The notes beneath the pieces were generated by a model. The model made no database searches. It was not told where the DNA came from and saw nothing but the letters and a program-made list of their open reading frames with translations. Source: Flavobacterium caseinilyticum (GTDB lineage Bacteria; Bacteroidota; Bacteroidia; Flavobacteriales; Flavobacteriaceae). From it: a stretch of DNA of 64,000 nucleotides. How positions within the stretch are numbered: position 1 is the first letter of the stretch; every line of letters starts with the position of its first letter. This document shows positions 1 to 9,465 of this stretch, piece by piece. The position numbers were made by a program, and so were the translations under genes. Location of the stretch: contig NZ_SMFM01000006.1 of assembly GCF_004349085.1 (NCBI RefSeq), positions 143,436 to 207,435 of the forward strand. Reading direction: 5' to 3'.

Positions 1-2
1 TG

Positions 3-1322
3 TTTCATTTATACGAAGATGTGATCAATTTATTGCATTTTTCAATGCAATTTCACCCTCGATTATTCGAAGATGCACCTTTTGAAATGCTGCGCGTTAT
101 TTTCGAAAAATATAAAAAAAATTATGCAATTCCTTTTGCGAATGATCTACTGACGAATAGTATCCAACATCAGATTTTGATGCATATCGAAGGATGTTTG
201 GTAGGGCCAACATTAGTTCGTCTTGGAATGAGTGGTATGTTCCACAAATATTTTATGGAGATTTCCTTCCGTCCCGAAGAATTTCATAAGTCCCCCGAAA
301 ATTTTAAAATAATACTCAATTTCTTTGCTCATTTAGGTTGGTTTACTGAAAAAAAAGGAAATTATCAATTTACGGAAACGGGATTATTTTTTGCAAAAAG
401 AGCCTCTGCGTATGGAGTGACAGTTTCCTATTTGCCTACTTTCAGTAAAATGGATGAACTGCTTTTTGGTAATCCAAATGTACTGCGAACGATTGCTGAA
501 GGGGAAGAAGAGATTCATGTAGACAGAGAAATGAATGTGTGGGGAAGCGGAGGCGCACACGATACTTACTTTAAAGTGGTAGATGAAATTATCATAAAAT
601 TATTTAATCTGCCTATTGAAGACCAGCCCAAAGGTATCTTGGATATGGGTTGTGGCAATGGTGCATTTATAGAGCATATTTATAATCTAATAGAAAGACA
701 AACTCTACGCGGAAAAATGCTGGATGACTATCCTTTATTTCTTGTTGGCGCCGATTATAATCAAGCGGCTTTGAAAGTAACGCGAGCCAATTTAACTAAA
801 GCCGATATTTGGGCCAAAGTAATTTGGGGAGATATTGGTCGCCCCGATTTATTAGCCAATGATTTATTAGAAAATTATAACATTGATTTGAAAGATTTAT
901 TGAATGTGAGAACCTTTCTAGATCACAATCGTATTTGGGAAATACCAAAAGCGTGTAACAAAGACAGAGTGAGTCAGTCAACAGGAGCTTTTGCGCATAG
1001 AGGAGAGCGAATCAGAAATAATCTGGTTGAAGATAATTTGTTAGAACATTTCAATAAATGGTCGCCATATGTTCGCAAATTTGGGTTGCTAATGATTGAA
1101 TTGCATACGATTGCTCCCACTTTGACTGCCGCTAATTTAGGAAAAACCGCCGCTACTGCGTATGACGCCACGCATGGTTTTTCAGACCAATATATAGTAG
1201 AAATTCCGGTTTTGCACAAAATAGCTGCTGAAGCGGGATTGTTTCCGGATGCTAATTTCTTCAGGAGATTCCCAGACGCGGATATTGCTACGGTAAGTAT
1301 TAATTTGTTGAAAGGAATTTGA
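3..1322 (+). CDS. Class I SAM-dependent methyltransferase, 5'-truncated by window edge
   Basis: The reading frame is open to the first base of the window. The first start-like codon (GTG at 21) is not convincing, so the true N-terminus lies upstream. The visible 430 or so residues have an N-terminal helical part that looks like a winged-helix or dimerisation domain. A SAM-binding motif I, ILDMGCGNGAF, follows near residue 210, with an acidic strand-2 end (LVGADYN) about 35 residues later. The substrate is unknown; the length and two-part layout resemble methyltransferases of secondary metabolism or lipid modification. It ends about 80 bp before the convergent B12 transporter operon and has no obvious functional link with it. 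Confidence 0.75.
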   Translation, partial: FHLYEDVINLLHFSMQFHPRLFEDAPFEMLRVIFEKYKKNYAIPFANDLLTNSIQHQILMHIEGCLVGPTLVRLGMSGMFHKYFMEISFRPEEFHKSPENFKIILNFFAHLGWFTEKKGNYQFTETGLFFAKRASAYGVTVSYLPTFSKMDELLFGNPNVLRTIAEGEEEIHVDREMNVWGSGGAHDTYFKVVDEIIIKLFNLPIEDQPKGILDMGCGNGAFIEHIYNLIERQTLRGKMLDDYPLFLVGADYNQAALKVTRANLTKADIWAKVIWGDIGRPDLLANDLLENYNIDLKDLLNVRTFLDHNRIWEIPKACNKDRVSQSTGAFAHRGERIRNNLVEDNLLEHFNKWSPYVRKFGLLMIELHTIAPTLTAANLGKTAATAYDATHGFSDQYIVEIPVLHKIAAEAGLFPDANFFRRFPDADIATVSINLLKGI

Positions 1323-1400
1323 TGAGTATTCGGTATTAAGTCGCAGTTTTTGTAAATTAGTATTTAAAAATGTGCGTCTCAGCACCTTCTTGGCAAAAAA

Positions 1401-2183
1401 TTAAACAATCATAAATTTTCCTTTTTCAGCGTCAAAAATAATATGTTCATCTTTGAATAAAGTATTAAAACTGCCTTTTGAAATAAAATTACAGGGTTGG
1501 TCTTGTTGAACAGTTTCAGGCGTCATAATGATCATTTCGTCACTCAATTGAATCGCCATTTCAATATCGTGAGTGGAAAATAAAATGCATTTTCCGGTTT
1601 CGTGCGTCAGCGTTTTTAGTAATTTGAAAAGTCCCACTTTGTGCAGTAAATCTAAGTGGGTTGTGGGTTCATCAAGAATAATAAGTGGCGTATCTTGTGC
1701 CAGAGCGCGCGCAACCAAAACTTTTTGTAATTGTCCGTCGCTGATTTCGTAATGTTTTTTGGCAGCTAAATGACTGATTTGAGTCAGTTGCATCGCTTCA
1801 TTTACTTTTACAATGTCAACATCAGTTAATTTTCCAATCCAATTGGTGTAAGGCTGTCTTCCTAAAGCAATGAGTTCAAAAACAGTCAAGTTGCTTGGAG
1901 GTAATTTTTCGGTGAGAACCACACTTAGGTTTTGTGCCAAGGTCAAAGCGTTTATTTCATGAATGTTTTGGCCATTGAGTAAAACACTTCCTGAAATTGT
2001 TTTTTGAATACCCGTTATCGTTCGTAAAAGCGTCGATTTTCCAATTCCGTTGGCGCCAATTAAAGCAATGAGTTTTCCTTTTTCTAAACACAAATCAATG
2101 TTCGAAGCAACAATGGTATTTTCTTTTTTATGAGAATAACCAATGCTGATTTGTGAAGCCTGTAAGATGATTTTATTTTCCAT
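1401..2183 (-). CDS. ABC transporter ATP-binding protein, probable cobalamin importer BtuD-like
   Basis: This 260-residue protein is the ATPase of a type II (FecCD/BtuCD) importer on the inner face of the membrane. A Walker A motif GANGIGKST lies near residue 43, Walker B is LIILDEP and the H-loop is STHD. The signature reads ISDGQ instead of LSGGQ. It is the last gene of a three-gene operon: its ATG overlaps the stop codon of the permease by one base (TAATG). The substrate is inferred to be vitamin B12, because the divergent receptor gene is under a cobalamin riboswitch; heme or siderophore import remains possible from the protein alone. Confidence 0.88.
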   Translation of the reverse strand: MENKIILQASQISIGYSHKKENTIVASNIDLCLEKGKLIALIGANGIGKSTLLRTITGIQKTISGSVLLNGQNIHEINALTLAQNLSVVLTEKLPPSNLTVFELIALGRQPYTNWIGKLTDVDIVKVNEAMQLTQISHLAAKKHYEISDGQLQKVLVARALAQDTPLIILDEPTTHLDLLHKVGLFKLLKTLTHETGKCILFSTHDIEMAIQLSDEMIIMTPETVQQDQPCNFISKGSFNTLFKDEHIIFDAEKGKFMIV

Positions 2184-3214
2184 TATCCCATCATTTTGCG
2201 TTTCCTAATTAGTAACCAAATGACAATCGGTGCGCCAAAAATAGAGGTCACAGCATTGATTGGTAAGGTAATGTCGCTACCCGGCATTTGCGAAATACTG
2301 TCGCAAATGAGCATGATAATAGCCCCAAAAAGTATCGTACTCCAGAATAAAATAGTGTGATTACTCGTCTGAAAAACCAGTTTTGCAATATGAGGAACTG
2401 CTAATCCAATAAAAGCAATTGGACCCGCAAAAGCGGTAATGCTTCCGGCTAAAATACTGGTAGCAAAAATGATAATCAGTCTTGATTTTTTATAATTTAA
2501 ACCCAAACTTTTGGCATAATTTTCTCCCAGAAGTAATGAATTCAAGGGCTTGATACTGAACAAACTGAGCAGTAATCCAATCGCTACGCAGATGGACAAA
2601 AGTGAAATGGAGCTCCAGGATAAATTGCCAAGATTTCCGAGTGACCAGAATGTGAATTTCTGTAACTGTTCGGCAGTGCTGAAATACGTTAGCGTTCCAA
2701 CAATGGCGCTGGTTAAACTCCCAAACATAAGACCTACAATTAAGATGGCCATAGTATCCCGTAATCGATGAGATACTGCCAATACAGCCAGTAAAACAGT
2801 GAAACTTCCTAAACTGGAGGCCAAAATAATTCCATAAGAAGAAAGTAAAAGTGTCGCTAGGAATTGCGGTAACAGCGTTGCGCCTAAAATGACTGTGGCA
2901 ACGCCTAAACTCGCACCGGAACTTAATCCCAGAACGTAAGGTCCTGCCAGCGGATTTCGAAACAGTGTTTGCATTAATAAGCCGCTTATGGATAATCCCA
3001 TTCCAACAAGAATAGCAGCAATAGCTTTGGGTAAGCGATAATTGAGAATGATATATTCCCAGGTTTCTTTGCTGGCACTTTGCCCAGTTAAGCTATTAAA
3101 AACTTCTTTCACAGGAATGGAAACAGAACCTAAACTGATATTTATGACAAACAAAAACAGCATCCCGATGGTCAGGATGATGAAAAGAACTGTATTTCGG
3201 TTAGTTTTAGTCAA
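2183..3214 (-). CDS. FecCD-family ABC permease, probable cobalamin importer BtuC-like
   Basis: A 343-residue, very hydrophobic protein with about nine or ten predicted membrane helices. It has the family landmarks LPKAIAAILVGMGLSISG and RNPLAGPYVLGLSSGASLG near the N-terminus and GPIAFIGLAVPH towards the C-terminus, where the coupling helix to the ATPase lies. Length is normal for FecCD permeases. It sits between the substrate-binding lipoprotein gene (one base away) and the ATPase gene (overlapping), so the three are co-transcribed and probably translationally coupled. It forms the inner-membrane channel of the B12 or corrinoid uptake system. Confidence 0.9.
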   Translation of the reverse strand: MTKTNRNTVLFIILTIGMLFLFVINISLGSVSIPVKEVFNSLTGQSASKETWEYIILNYRLPKAIAAILVGMGLSISGLLMQTLFRNPLAGPYVLGLSSGASLGVATVILGATLLPQFLATLLLSSYGIILASSLGSFTVLLAVLAVSHRLRDTMAILIVGLMFGSLTSAIVGTLTYFSTAEQLQKFTFWSLGNLGNLSWSSISLLSICVAIGLLLSLFSIKPLNSLLLGENYAKSLGLNYKKSRLIIIFATSILAGSITAFAGPIAFIGLAVPHIAKLVFQTSNHTILFWSTILFGAIIMLICDSISQMPGSDITLPINAVTSIFGAPIVIWLLIRKRKMMG

Positions 3215-3215
3215 T

Positions 3216-4358
3216 TTATTCTAATTTCTGAAAGAAAAAAAGTTTATGATTTGGCAACAATTCAGGATGAAAAATTGTAATCAAATCTTTCAATACCCAA
3301 TCGGGTCGGGTAGGAGACCATTCAAAATATAGAATACCACCTTTAGCTCCTTTATTGATGCCGTACGAATATACTTTTTTATTTTTAAAAGAGGCAAATT
3401 CACTGTAATGCGGATTGCTCTCACTCATTTGTTTTAACGAAGAAAAATCCCCTGGAGCAATCCAATATTCGGCATCTTGCGCTATTTCTAGAATTTTTTC
3501 AAAAGGCAATGGCAAACTGCCGGTTCCCTTCGTGTCAGCCCATAAATAATTTGAATGAGCGTCTTTTAGAAATAATGCTGCCCAACTGTCGCCTTGCGGA
3601 ACGTACCATTGATCCTGAAACATGGCACCGCTCAAAACGTTAGGTTTTGATGTTGCTTTTTTAGCTAAAGCCAAAGTGTTTGTGTATTCTTTTTCGATTT
3701 CAGAAAAAATAGTATTTGCCTTGGAATCCAATCCGTACAATGCTCCAAAAAACTTAATCCATTCTGCTTTTCCAAGCGGGGATTGTTCCGTCCAGTCGCC
3801 GTTTATCATCACTTTTAATCCGCTTTTTTGAAGATTATCAAGCGTTGGATTGCTGTTGTTCAAACCAAAACTTACGATCACATCGGGAGCCATTTCGATT
3901 AAAACCTCGGTATTTAGAGTTTCATTCGTTCCTACTTCTCTAACTTTTCCGGAATCAATGCGTTTTCTGGTTTTTTCGGAGGAAATATAATCGGTGTTTG
4001 GGAAACCAACTAAAGTATTTTCGACGCCTAACATTTCAAGTGCCGGAATATGCGTGGTTGAGGTTACAACAATCGATTTTATAGGAATTGGAATAATGGA
4101 AAATTGCTTTAAACTGTCTGGAATGATTCCGTTTTTTTCTTGTAAAACGTAAGTGAAATTTTCTTTGGCTTCAGGCCAAGGGCTTGTTATTGTAACGATT
4201 GAATAACCTTCGTATTTGTAAATTTTCAATCCTTTAGCATATTGAACTTGGTTTTTTTGTGAAGCAATTTGCGTAACAGAAGTTTCATTATTTTGCTTGC
4301 ATCCGGTGAAAAAAATGACAAATAAAAAGGATATGAATTTAAAAAAAATGGTTTTCAT
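3216..4358 (-). CDS. ABC transporter substrate-binding lipoprotein, probable BtuF-like
   Basis: A 380-residue protein opening with a lipoprotein signal peptide (lipobox FTGC near residue 20), followed by a helical-backbone-type periplasmic binding fold with the motifs HIPALEMLGVENTLVGFP and APDVIVSFG. Such proteins hand corrinoids, heme or siderophores from the outer-membrane receptor to the permease. It is the first gene of the btuFCD-like operon and has its own promoter (-7 box TACCTTTG at 4379-4386, TTTG 21 nt upstream). It is divergent from the riboswitch-controlled TonB receptor. About 100 residues longer than E. coli BtuF, as is usual for Bacteroidota homologues. B12 specificity is inferred from context. 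Confidence 0.88.
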   Translation of the reverse strand: MKTIFFKFISFLFVIFFTGCKQNNETSVTQIASQKNQVQYAKGLKIYKYEGYSIVTITSPWPEAKENFTYVLQEKNGIIPDSLKQFSIIPIPIKSIVVTSTTHIPALEMLGVENTLVGFPNTDYISSEKTRKRIDSGKVREVGTNETLNTEVLIEMAPDVIVSFGLNNSNPTLDNLQKSGLKVMINGDWTEQSPLGKAEWIKFFGALYGLDSKANTIFSEIEKEYTNTLALAKKATSKPNVLSGAMFQDQWYVPQGDSWAALFLKDAHSNYLWADTKGTGSLPLPFEKILEIAQDAEYWIAPGDFSSLKQMSESNPHYSEFASFKNKKVYSYGINKGAKGGILYFEWSPTRPDWVLKDLITIFHPELLPNHKLFFFQKLE

Positions 4359-4378
4359 AAAATGGTTTTCAAGAAGTG

Positions 4379-4411
4379 CAAAGGTATATTTAATCCTTTT
4401 TAAAAATCAAA
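4379..4411 (-). promoter_or_regulatory. Promoter of the btuFCD-like operon
   Basis: On the minus strand a TTTG element (4408-4411) is followed after 21 nt by TACCTTTG (4379-4386). This matches the Bacteroidota -33/-7 consensus and lies 20 bp before the start codon. No riboswitch is visible in this short leader, so only the receptor side of the divergent pair appears to be B12-regulated by RNA. Confidence 0.6.
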
Positions 4412-4438
4412 TTTTATTTTTTATTCCAATCATAAAGC

Positions 4439-4715
4439 TATATTTGCACCAGTATTGAGGTTGCTGTTTTGTTTTTTCAAACCGGCATTAAAAGGGAAGA
4501 GAGTGATTGAAGATTGTTGATTAACGATTTTTGATTTCAGATTTAAAATCTGCAATCAATTTTCATAAATCCAGATTCAAAAATCTCACGCTGTACCCGC
4601 AACTGTAAGCTATTAAGCTTGTTGTTATCTACAAAACCACTGTTCGTCAAGGCGAATGGGAAGGTAAACAACAAGACGCAAGCCAGGAGACCTGCCTATT
4701 ACATCGAGTATCAAA
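4439..4715 (+). ncRNA. Cobalamin (B12) riboswitch with its promoter
   Basis: A -7 box TATATTTG (4439-4446) starts a 360-nt leader in front of the TonB receptor gene. The leader has the conserved cobalamin aptamer blocks in order: AAAAGGGAA near 4490; CACGCTGTACCCGCAACTGTAA near 4590; CCACTG near 4637; GGGAAGG near 4658; and the B12 box GCAAGCCAGGAGACCTGCC at 4678-4696. In this family, adenosylcobalamin binding shuts off expression of the downstream gene. No U-tract terminator follows. Instead an 8-bp hairpin (4776-4798) lies just before the start codon, so control is probably translational. Confidence 0.95.
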
Positions 4716-4775
4716 CTTTCGGGAAAAAAGGTTTGGGTATGGGTAATTCTATGCTTTTCTCCCCATTTTTAGTCA

Positions 4776-4798
4776 TGTAACAGAAAATTGCTGTTACA
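4776..4798 (+). promoter_or_regulatory. Hairpin next to the receptor start codon, candidate riboswitch expression platform
   Basis: TGTAACAG (4776-4783) and CTGTTACA (4791-4798) form a perfect 8-bp stem with a 7-nt loop, ending 15 bases before the ATG at 4814. It lacks a following U-run, so it is not a classical terminator. Its place between the aptamer and the start suggests a role in ribosome access. Confidence 0.4.
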
Positions 4799-4813
4799 AA
4801 ATGTTTAATTAAA

Positions 4814-6769
4814 ATGAACAAAAAAATCGTTCGTATTAGTGCGTTATGCGTACTAATGACAAGCTGTGCTTTTGCGCAACAAAATCAAACTTTCTCTTCT
4901 GAAGATGAATTGAAAGAAGTGGTAGTTTCCGACTCTAAATTTGCTTTGGCAAAAGAAAAATCAGGAAAAGTAATCACTAAAATTACTGCTGAGGATTTGA
5001 AAAACAAAGCCGGACAAACCCTTGCAAATGTCTTAAGTTCCGTTGCAGGTTTAGAAATCAACGGAAACCAAAGCGCCGCCGGAAAAAATTTAGGGTACTA
5101 CATTCGGGGTGGAAAAAACAATCAAGTGTTGATTCTTATTGATGGAATTCCGGTAAATGATGCTTCGGGAATTAGTTTTGAGTATGATTTGCGTTTGCTT
5201 CCGGTGGAGCAGGTGGAAAGCGTTGAAATCATGAAAGGCGCTGCGAGTACTTTGTATGGTTCAGGTGCTGCAACCGGCGTAATTAGCATTACTTTAAAAA
5301 AATCAGGCAAGAAAGCTATTGAAGGTAATGCGTATGTAAATGTGGGAACCAATAATACTGCAAATACAAACAAAACCAGCGCGCAAAATTTTAATCAAGG
5401 CTTTTCGGTGAACGGAAATGCAAATAAAGTAAATTATTTTGCTTCTTTAAACAGCACTGAAATTAGCGGAATGTCACAGATTGCTCCCGTAAATCCAGCA
5501 GACAATTATGAAGAAGATCGTTTTTCCAGAATTAATTATTTGGCAAAGTTAGGGTATAAAGCAACGGATAAATTGACATTGGATTTCTTTGGAAATTATG
5601 ACAAAATCAACAACGATTACGATGCTTCGTTTGATAATACCGGGACAAATGACACCGATTTAAATTCAACTGAATCAGAACAATTTCGTTTTGGCTTTTT
5701 ACCAAAATACAAATATTCTAAAGGTGAATTTGTTTTGAATTCCAGCTTTAACAAAATTGTACGAACGTATGATGATTTCGATTTCTATTCGAATAAACCC
5801 GGATTTTCGCAATATGAATCTCGAAGTGTCAACGTTGATGCTTTTAATAAATATGAATTTTCAGAATCTTTCTTTCTTGTTGCCGGAGCACAATATCAGT
5901 TTCATGATATGAATAGTGTCACTCCTTTTGGCGGAAATTTGAAAGAAGCGACTAAATTTAATATGATTGATCCATATATTACCGGTATTTTTACTACGGA
6001 TTTTGGGTTTAATTTGAATGTTGGTACGCGATTAAATATCCACAGTCAGTATGGAAATCAATTGGTGTACAATGTGAATCCTTCGTTTGATTTTAAATCG
6101 GTTCCATTGAAGATTTTAGCATCCTACAGCACTGCTTTTGTAACGCCAAGTTTGTACCAATTGTATTCTGAATATGGAAATGAGGATTTGACACCGGAAA
6201 AAAACAGGACTGTAGAAGCAGGTTTTGAAACACATTTTTTAGAAAAAAAAATCAAACTGAATGCAGTTGCTTTTTACCGTGAGCAAACTAATTTCATCGG
6301 ATTTTATTTCAATCCGGTAACTTTCGATTCGAACTACATTAATATAGATGGAATGAATAAAGCAAAAGGAGTAGAAACCGAATTCTCTTTTGCCTTGAGC
6401 GAAAAAATTAACTGGAATTCAAACTATACTTTTACGCAAGTGGATAAAGCGCTGGATCGATTGATTCCAAAACATAAAGTGAATTCAGCTTTGGATTTTC
6501 AAATCAATGACAGATTGTTTTTTAATGTAGATTATCAATATGTGGACAGCAGGAATGATGCTTTTTTTGACGGAGCTACTTTTGCGACGCAGAATATTGT
6601 TTTAGACTCCTATCAATTAGTAAACTCGTCAGTTCGTTATGAATTGATGAAAAATAGGTTGTCGATTTTTGGAGCAGTCAGCAATATTTTGAACGCTGAT
6701 TTTGTTGAAAATGTGGGCTATAATACCTTGGGAAGAAATTTTAAATTGGGTATGAATATCAAGTTGTAA
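4814..6769 (+). CDS. btuB: TonB-dependent outer-membrane receptor, probable cobalamin receptor BtuB-like
   Basis: A 651-residue protein with a signal peptide ending near CAFAQQ. A plug domain follows (about residues 50-160, with YYIRGGKNNQVLILIDGIPVND and GAASTLYGSGAATGVI), then a long beta-barrel rich in aromatic strands that ends in the typical ...NFKLGMNIKL. The size is close to BtuB (about 600 residues) rather than the 1000-residue SusC class. The upstream cobalamin riboswitch and the divergent btuFCD-like operon make B12 or a corrinoid the likely ligand. A strong bidirectional terminator follows the stop codon. Confidence 0.9.
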   Translation: MNKKIVRISALCVLMTSCAFAQQNQTFSSEDELKEVVVSDSKFALAKEKSGKVITKITAEDLKNKAGQTLANVLSSVAGLEINGNQSAAGKNLGYYIRGGKNNQVLILIDGIPVNDASGISFEYDLRLLPVEQVESVEIMKGAASTLYGSGAATGVISITLKKSGKKAIEGNAYVNVGTNNTANTNKTSAQNFNQGFSVNGNANKVNYFASLNSTEISGMSQIAPVNPADNYEEDRFSRINYLAKLGYKATDKLTLDFFGNYDKINNDYDASFDNTGTNDTDLNSTESEQFRFGFLPKYKYSKGEFVLNSSFNKIVRTYDDFDFYSNKPGFSQYESRSVNVDAFNKYEFSESFFLVAGAQYQFHDMNSVTPFGGNLKEATKFNMIDPYITGIFTTDFGFNLNVGTRLNIHSQYGNQLVYNVNPSFDFKSVPLKILASYSTAFVTPSLYQLYSEYGNEDLTPEKNRTVEAGFETHFLEKKIKLNAVAFYREQTNFIGFYFNPVTFDSNYINIDGMNKAKGVETEFSFALSEKINWNSNYTFTQVDKALDRLIPKHKVNSALDFQINDRLFFNVDYQYVDSRNDAFFDGATFATQNIVLDSYQLVNSSVRYELMKNRLSIFGAVSNILNADFVENVGYNTLGRNFKLGMNIKL

Positions 6770-6790
6770 TTCGGAATTTTTGTAAACAGA

Positions 6791-6821
6791 AAAAGGCTTT
6801 CAGTGATGAAAGCCTTTTTTT
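6791..6821. terminator. Bidirectional rho-independent terminator
   Basis: AAAAGGCTTTCA and TGAAAGCCTTTT pair perfectly around a GTGA loop and are followed by a T-run. The mirror-image A-run on the left lets it serve both the receptor gene and the convergent S41 peptidase gene. Confidence 0.9.
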
Positions 6822-6837
6822 ATTTGTAACTGTATTT

Positions 6838-8298
6838 TTAATCCAAAGCTTTCAAAAGTCCTTCCGGTGCTTTCTCAATGTACATTTGATTTTGCAGTCC
6901 TTTTATAGATTTTGCATCTTTGAAATAGTCAAATTCTTTTCCAGGACTTTGTTTTAGCATTCTCGTTGTGCCTGTAATTTTACCAATCGCTGCACTCAAT
7001 AAAGGTTCAGATGTGTCACCAAGAACTCCGAAAGTACTCAACGTTTCTTTCAGCATAAAATCCGGTTGTAATCCGTTAAAGTAATCACCAAACCCAACTG
7101 AATTGACAATTTTTAAAACAATAGGCTGCATTGCATATTTATGATTTGGATTGCGGTTGTCTTTACCAAAATTTGGGGAATCATAAAGTGTAACGGATCC
7201 AACATTTTTTCCGGTGGTAACGTCTCCAATTTGAACCACATTGATGTGTGGCTCTAATCCATTGATCACTAATTCACTTGCCGATGCAGAACTTTTGGTA
7301 GTCAGGATATATACTTTGGTCAGGTTTAAACTGTTGATCGCAACTGTTCCAATTTTATCTGTAAAACTGTTTACCAGAGCTGCTGGATTTTCCTTTTCAT
7401 AGTAATCGTTGATCTTTTTATTCCATTGTTGTTTAGCAAAAACCTGACCCGTAAACTGGCCGGTAATCATACTCGCCAAACGAGTGGCAGACTGAACAGA
7501 ACCACCGCTGTTATAACGTAAATCTAAAACTAAATCCGTAATTCCCTGTGCCTTTAAGGATGCGAAAGCGTCGTTTAATTCGGTGTCATAATTAGCGTAA
7601 AATCCGTTGTACATCAAATAACCTATTTTCTTCGCACCAGAGGTTATTACTTTATTAATTAAAATAGGATTTTCGGATAAAACTGTTTTTGTTAACACTA
7701 CTGATTTTCCGTTAGAATCAATTGTACTGCCGTTATAATCAGCTAAATTTAATGTATAATTGTCCGCCGCTAATAATGTCTGGTAATTGCTAAGAGTGAG
7801 CTGAGTTCCATTCACGGCAGTGAAGAAATCCCCGCGTTTTATTGCTTTGGTCGAAGCATCTGAATTTGGGAGTATATAACGGACATAACCAAATAATTCG
7901 GTCGAGCTCCCCGGCTTATAACTCAAGCCAAAATCGACACCATCATTTTTAGTAGTTCCCTGAAGTGTTCCTTCCAGGTCTAAATAATTGCTGACAATCC
8001 AACTGAATCTGTCGATCGTGGGGCTAACCCTCAATGCGTTAAATAATTCTTCAGGGACTGGATATCCTTTTAGAAAAGTGTTTAGTTCTGCTTGCGTAGC
8101 GAAGCGGTCATCTGCTAAATTAGGGACATCATCCTGCCATAAATAATATTGGTTCATACCTTTCCAGATAAAATCCTGAATCTCTAAATTGACAGGAGTT
8201 AACTGATCTACCATAATTTCATCATCATTGTCTTGACAAGATTGAAAAGTAAATGCAGCTATAAATAATAAAAGTGTAAATTTGAATCTTGTTTTCAT
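6838..8298 (-). CDS. S41 family C-terminal-processing-type peptidase, lipoprotein
   Basis: A 486-residue protein with a lipoprotein signal (lipobox TFQSC, Cys21). A helical N-terminal domain is followed by a divergent PDZ-like region (about 120-200) and an S41 catalytic core. In the core, SSASASE (336-342) carries the nucleophile Ser339, and TTGKNVGS carries the general-base Lys364. LDLRYNSGGSV near 258-268 is the conserved S41 strand. Members cleave or degrade envelope proteins from C-termini. It is monocistronic, convergent with the TonB receptor and divergent from the ECF sigma operon; the physiological substrate is not predictable. Confidence 0.87.
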   Translation of the reverse strand: MKTRFKFTLLLFIAAFTFQSCQDNDDEIMVDQLTPVNLEIQDFIWKGMNQYYLWQDDVPNLADDRFATQAELNTFLKGYPVPEELFNALRVSPTIDRFSWIVSNYLDLEGTLQGTTKNDGVDFGLSYKPGSSTELFGYVRYILPNSDASTKAIKRGDFFTAVNGTQLTLSNYQTLLAADNYTLNLADYNGSTIDSNGKSVVLTKTVLSENPILINKVITSGAKKIGYLMYNGFYANYDTELNDAFASLKAQGITDLVLDLRYNSGGSVQSATRLASMITGQFTGQVFAKQQWNKKINDYYEKENPAALVNSFTDKIGTVAINSLNLTKVYILTTKSSASASELVINGLEPHINVVQIGDVTTGKNVGSVTLYDSPNFGKDNRNPNHKYAMQPIVLKIVNSVGFGDYFNGLQPDFMLKETLSTFGVLGDTSEPLLSAAIGKITGTTRMLKQSPGKEFDYFKDAKSIKGLQNQMYIEKAPEGLLKALD

Positions 8299-8428
8299 AG
8301 TCTAGTTTAATATAATTATATCTTTAATAAACGTAAAAATAACAACTTTAGTTTTACTTTCTATTTTTTGTTGCAAAAATAAATTTGAATCGTCTTTACA
8401 AATAGTACCTTTTTAATAACTTTTTTTT

Positions 8429-8938
8429 ATGAACCAAAATGAGTTTATTCTTCTTGTAACGCCTTTTAAAGATAAAGTCTTTAGGCTGGCTAAGCGATTG
8501 TTAGTAAGTACGGAAGAAGCGGAAGACGCTACTCAGGAAGTTTTGGGGAAATTATGGAGTAAAAAGAGTGATTTATCGCACTATAATAGTTTGGAAGCAT
8601 TTGCAATGACGACGACAAAAAATTATTGTCTGGATCAGTTGAAGTCTAAAAGAAATTCTAATCTCAAAATTGTCCATTCCGATTATGTAGATCCCGAACC
8701 ACGTTTAGACAAGAAAATGGAAGACCTCGACAGTTTGCATTGGGTTGAAAAAATAATGAATGATTTGCCGATTCAACAACGATTAATAATTCAAATGCGC
8801 GATATTGAACAATATGAGTTTGAGGAAATAGCCAAGATACTTGATATGAAGGAAAGTGCGATTCGGGTGGCACTTTCCAGATCAAGGAAAACGATACGGG
8901 ATTATATGACAAAAACACACAATTATGGAATCAGATAG
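8429..8938 (+). CDS. ECF-type RNA polymerase sigma-70 factor
   Basis: A 169-residue sigma factor. Region 2 covers about residues 10-75 (FRLAKRLLVSTEEAEDATQEV and the promoter-melting stretch). Region 4 covers about 110-165, with the helix-turn-helix IAKILDMKESAIRVALSRSRKTI. It is the first gene of a four-gene cluster with a membrane protein and two DUF4252 proteins. Its last 14 bases overlap the next gene, the usual arrangement for a sigma factor and its anti-sigma partner. Confidence 0.92.
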   Translation: MNQNEFILLVTPFKDKVFRLAKRLLVSTEEAEDATQEVLGKLWSKKSDLSHYNSLEAFAMTTTKNYCLDQLKSKRNSNLKIVHSDYVDPEPRLDKKMEDLDSLHWVEKIMNDLPIQQRLIIQMRDIEQYEFEEIAKILDMKESAIRVALSRSRKTIRDYMTKTHNYGIR

Positions 8939-9398
8939 AATAGAAATAATATTAGAAAAATACTTTCATGGAGAAACCAGTATTGCCGAAGAGCGGGAAT
9001 TGAAAAATTATTTTTCGTCGATGGATGTTGCGCAGCATTTGGAACAATACAGAACCATTTTCGGGTATTTCTCGCAAGCAAAAGAACAGCAGTTTGCACA
9101 AGAAATTCCACAACAAACTAAAAAACGTAATGTTGCGTGGCTATCAATTGCAGCTTCAGTTGTAGTTTTGCTGGGAATAGGAACCTATGCTTATTTTAGT
9201 AGAGATAATGCAATTGAAAAGAAAGATTTGGGAACATATAATGATCCAGAAGAAGCGTTCAGAGCAACTCAGCAGGCGCTGTTGCTATTATCAGATAATG
9301 TAAAAGTTGGCATAGAAAGTGCACAGTACATTCAGGAATATCAAATCGCCAAAGATAAAATATTTGTCAACCCTAAAAAACACTCAGGTGGTTTGTAA
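8925..9398 (+). CDS. Single-pass membrane protein, probable anti-sigma factor
   Basis: A 157-residue protein with about 65 cytosolic residues, one membrane helix near 66-88 (WLSIAASVVVLLGIGTYAYF) and a short periplasmic tail. The cytosolic part (IEIILEKYFHGETSIAEERELKNYFSS) looks like a short zinc-less anti-sigma domain. It overlaps the sigma gene by 14 bp, which argues for coupled translation and direct interaction. No specific family is certain; the role is inferred from topology and position. Confidence 0.7.
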   Translation: MESDRIEIILEKYFHGETSIAEERELKNYFSSMDVAQHLEQYRTIFGYFSQAKEQQFAQEIPQQTKKRNVAWLSIAASVVVLLGIGTYAYFSRDNAIEKKDLGTYNDPEEAFRATQQALLLLSDNVKVGIESAQYIQEYQIAKDKIFVNPKKHSGGL

Positions 9399-9465
9399 TG
9401 GCTTTGAGTGTTCAATTAAAAAGTGAACTAACAAAAAAATAATTTTAAACGTTAATAATAAAAAT

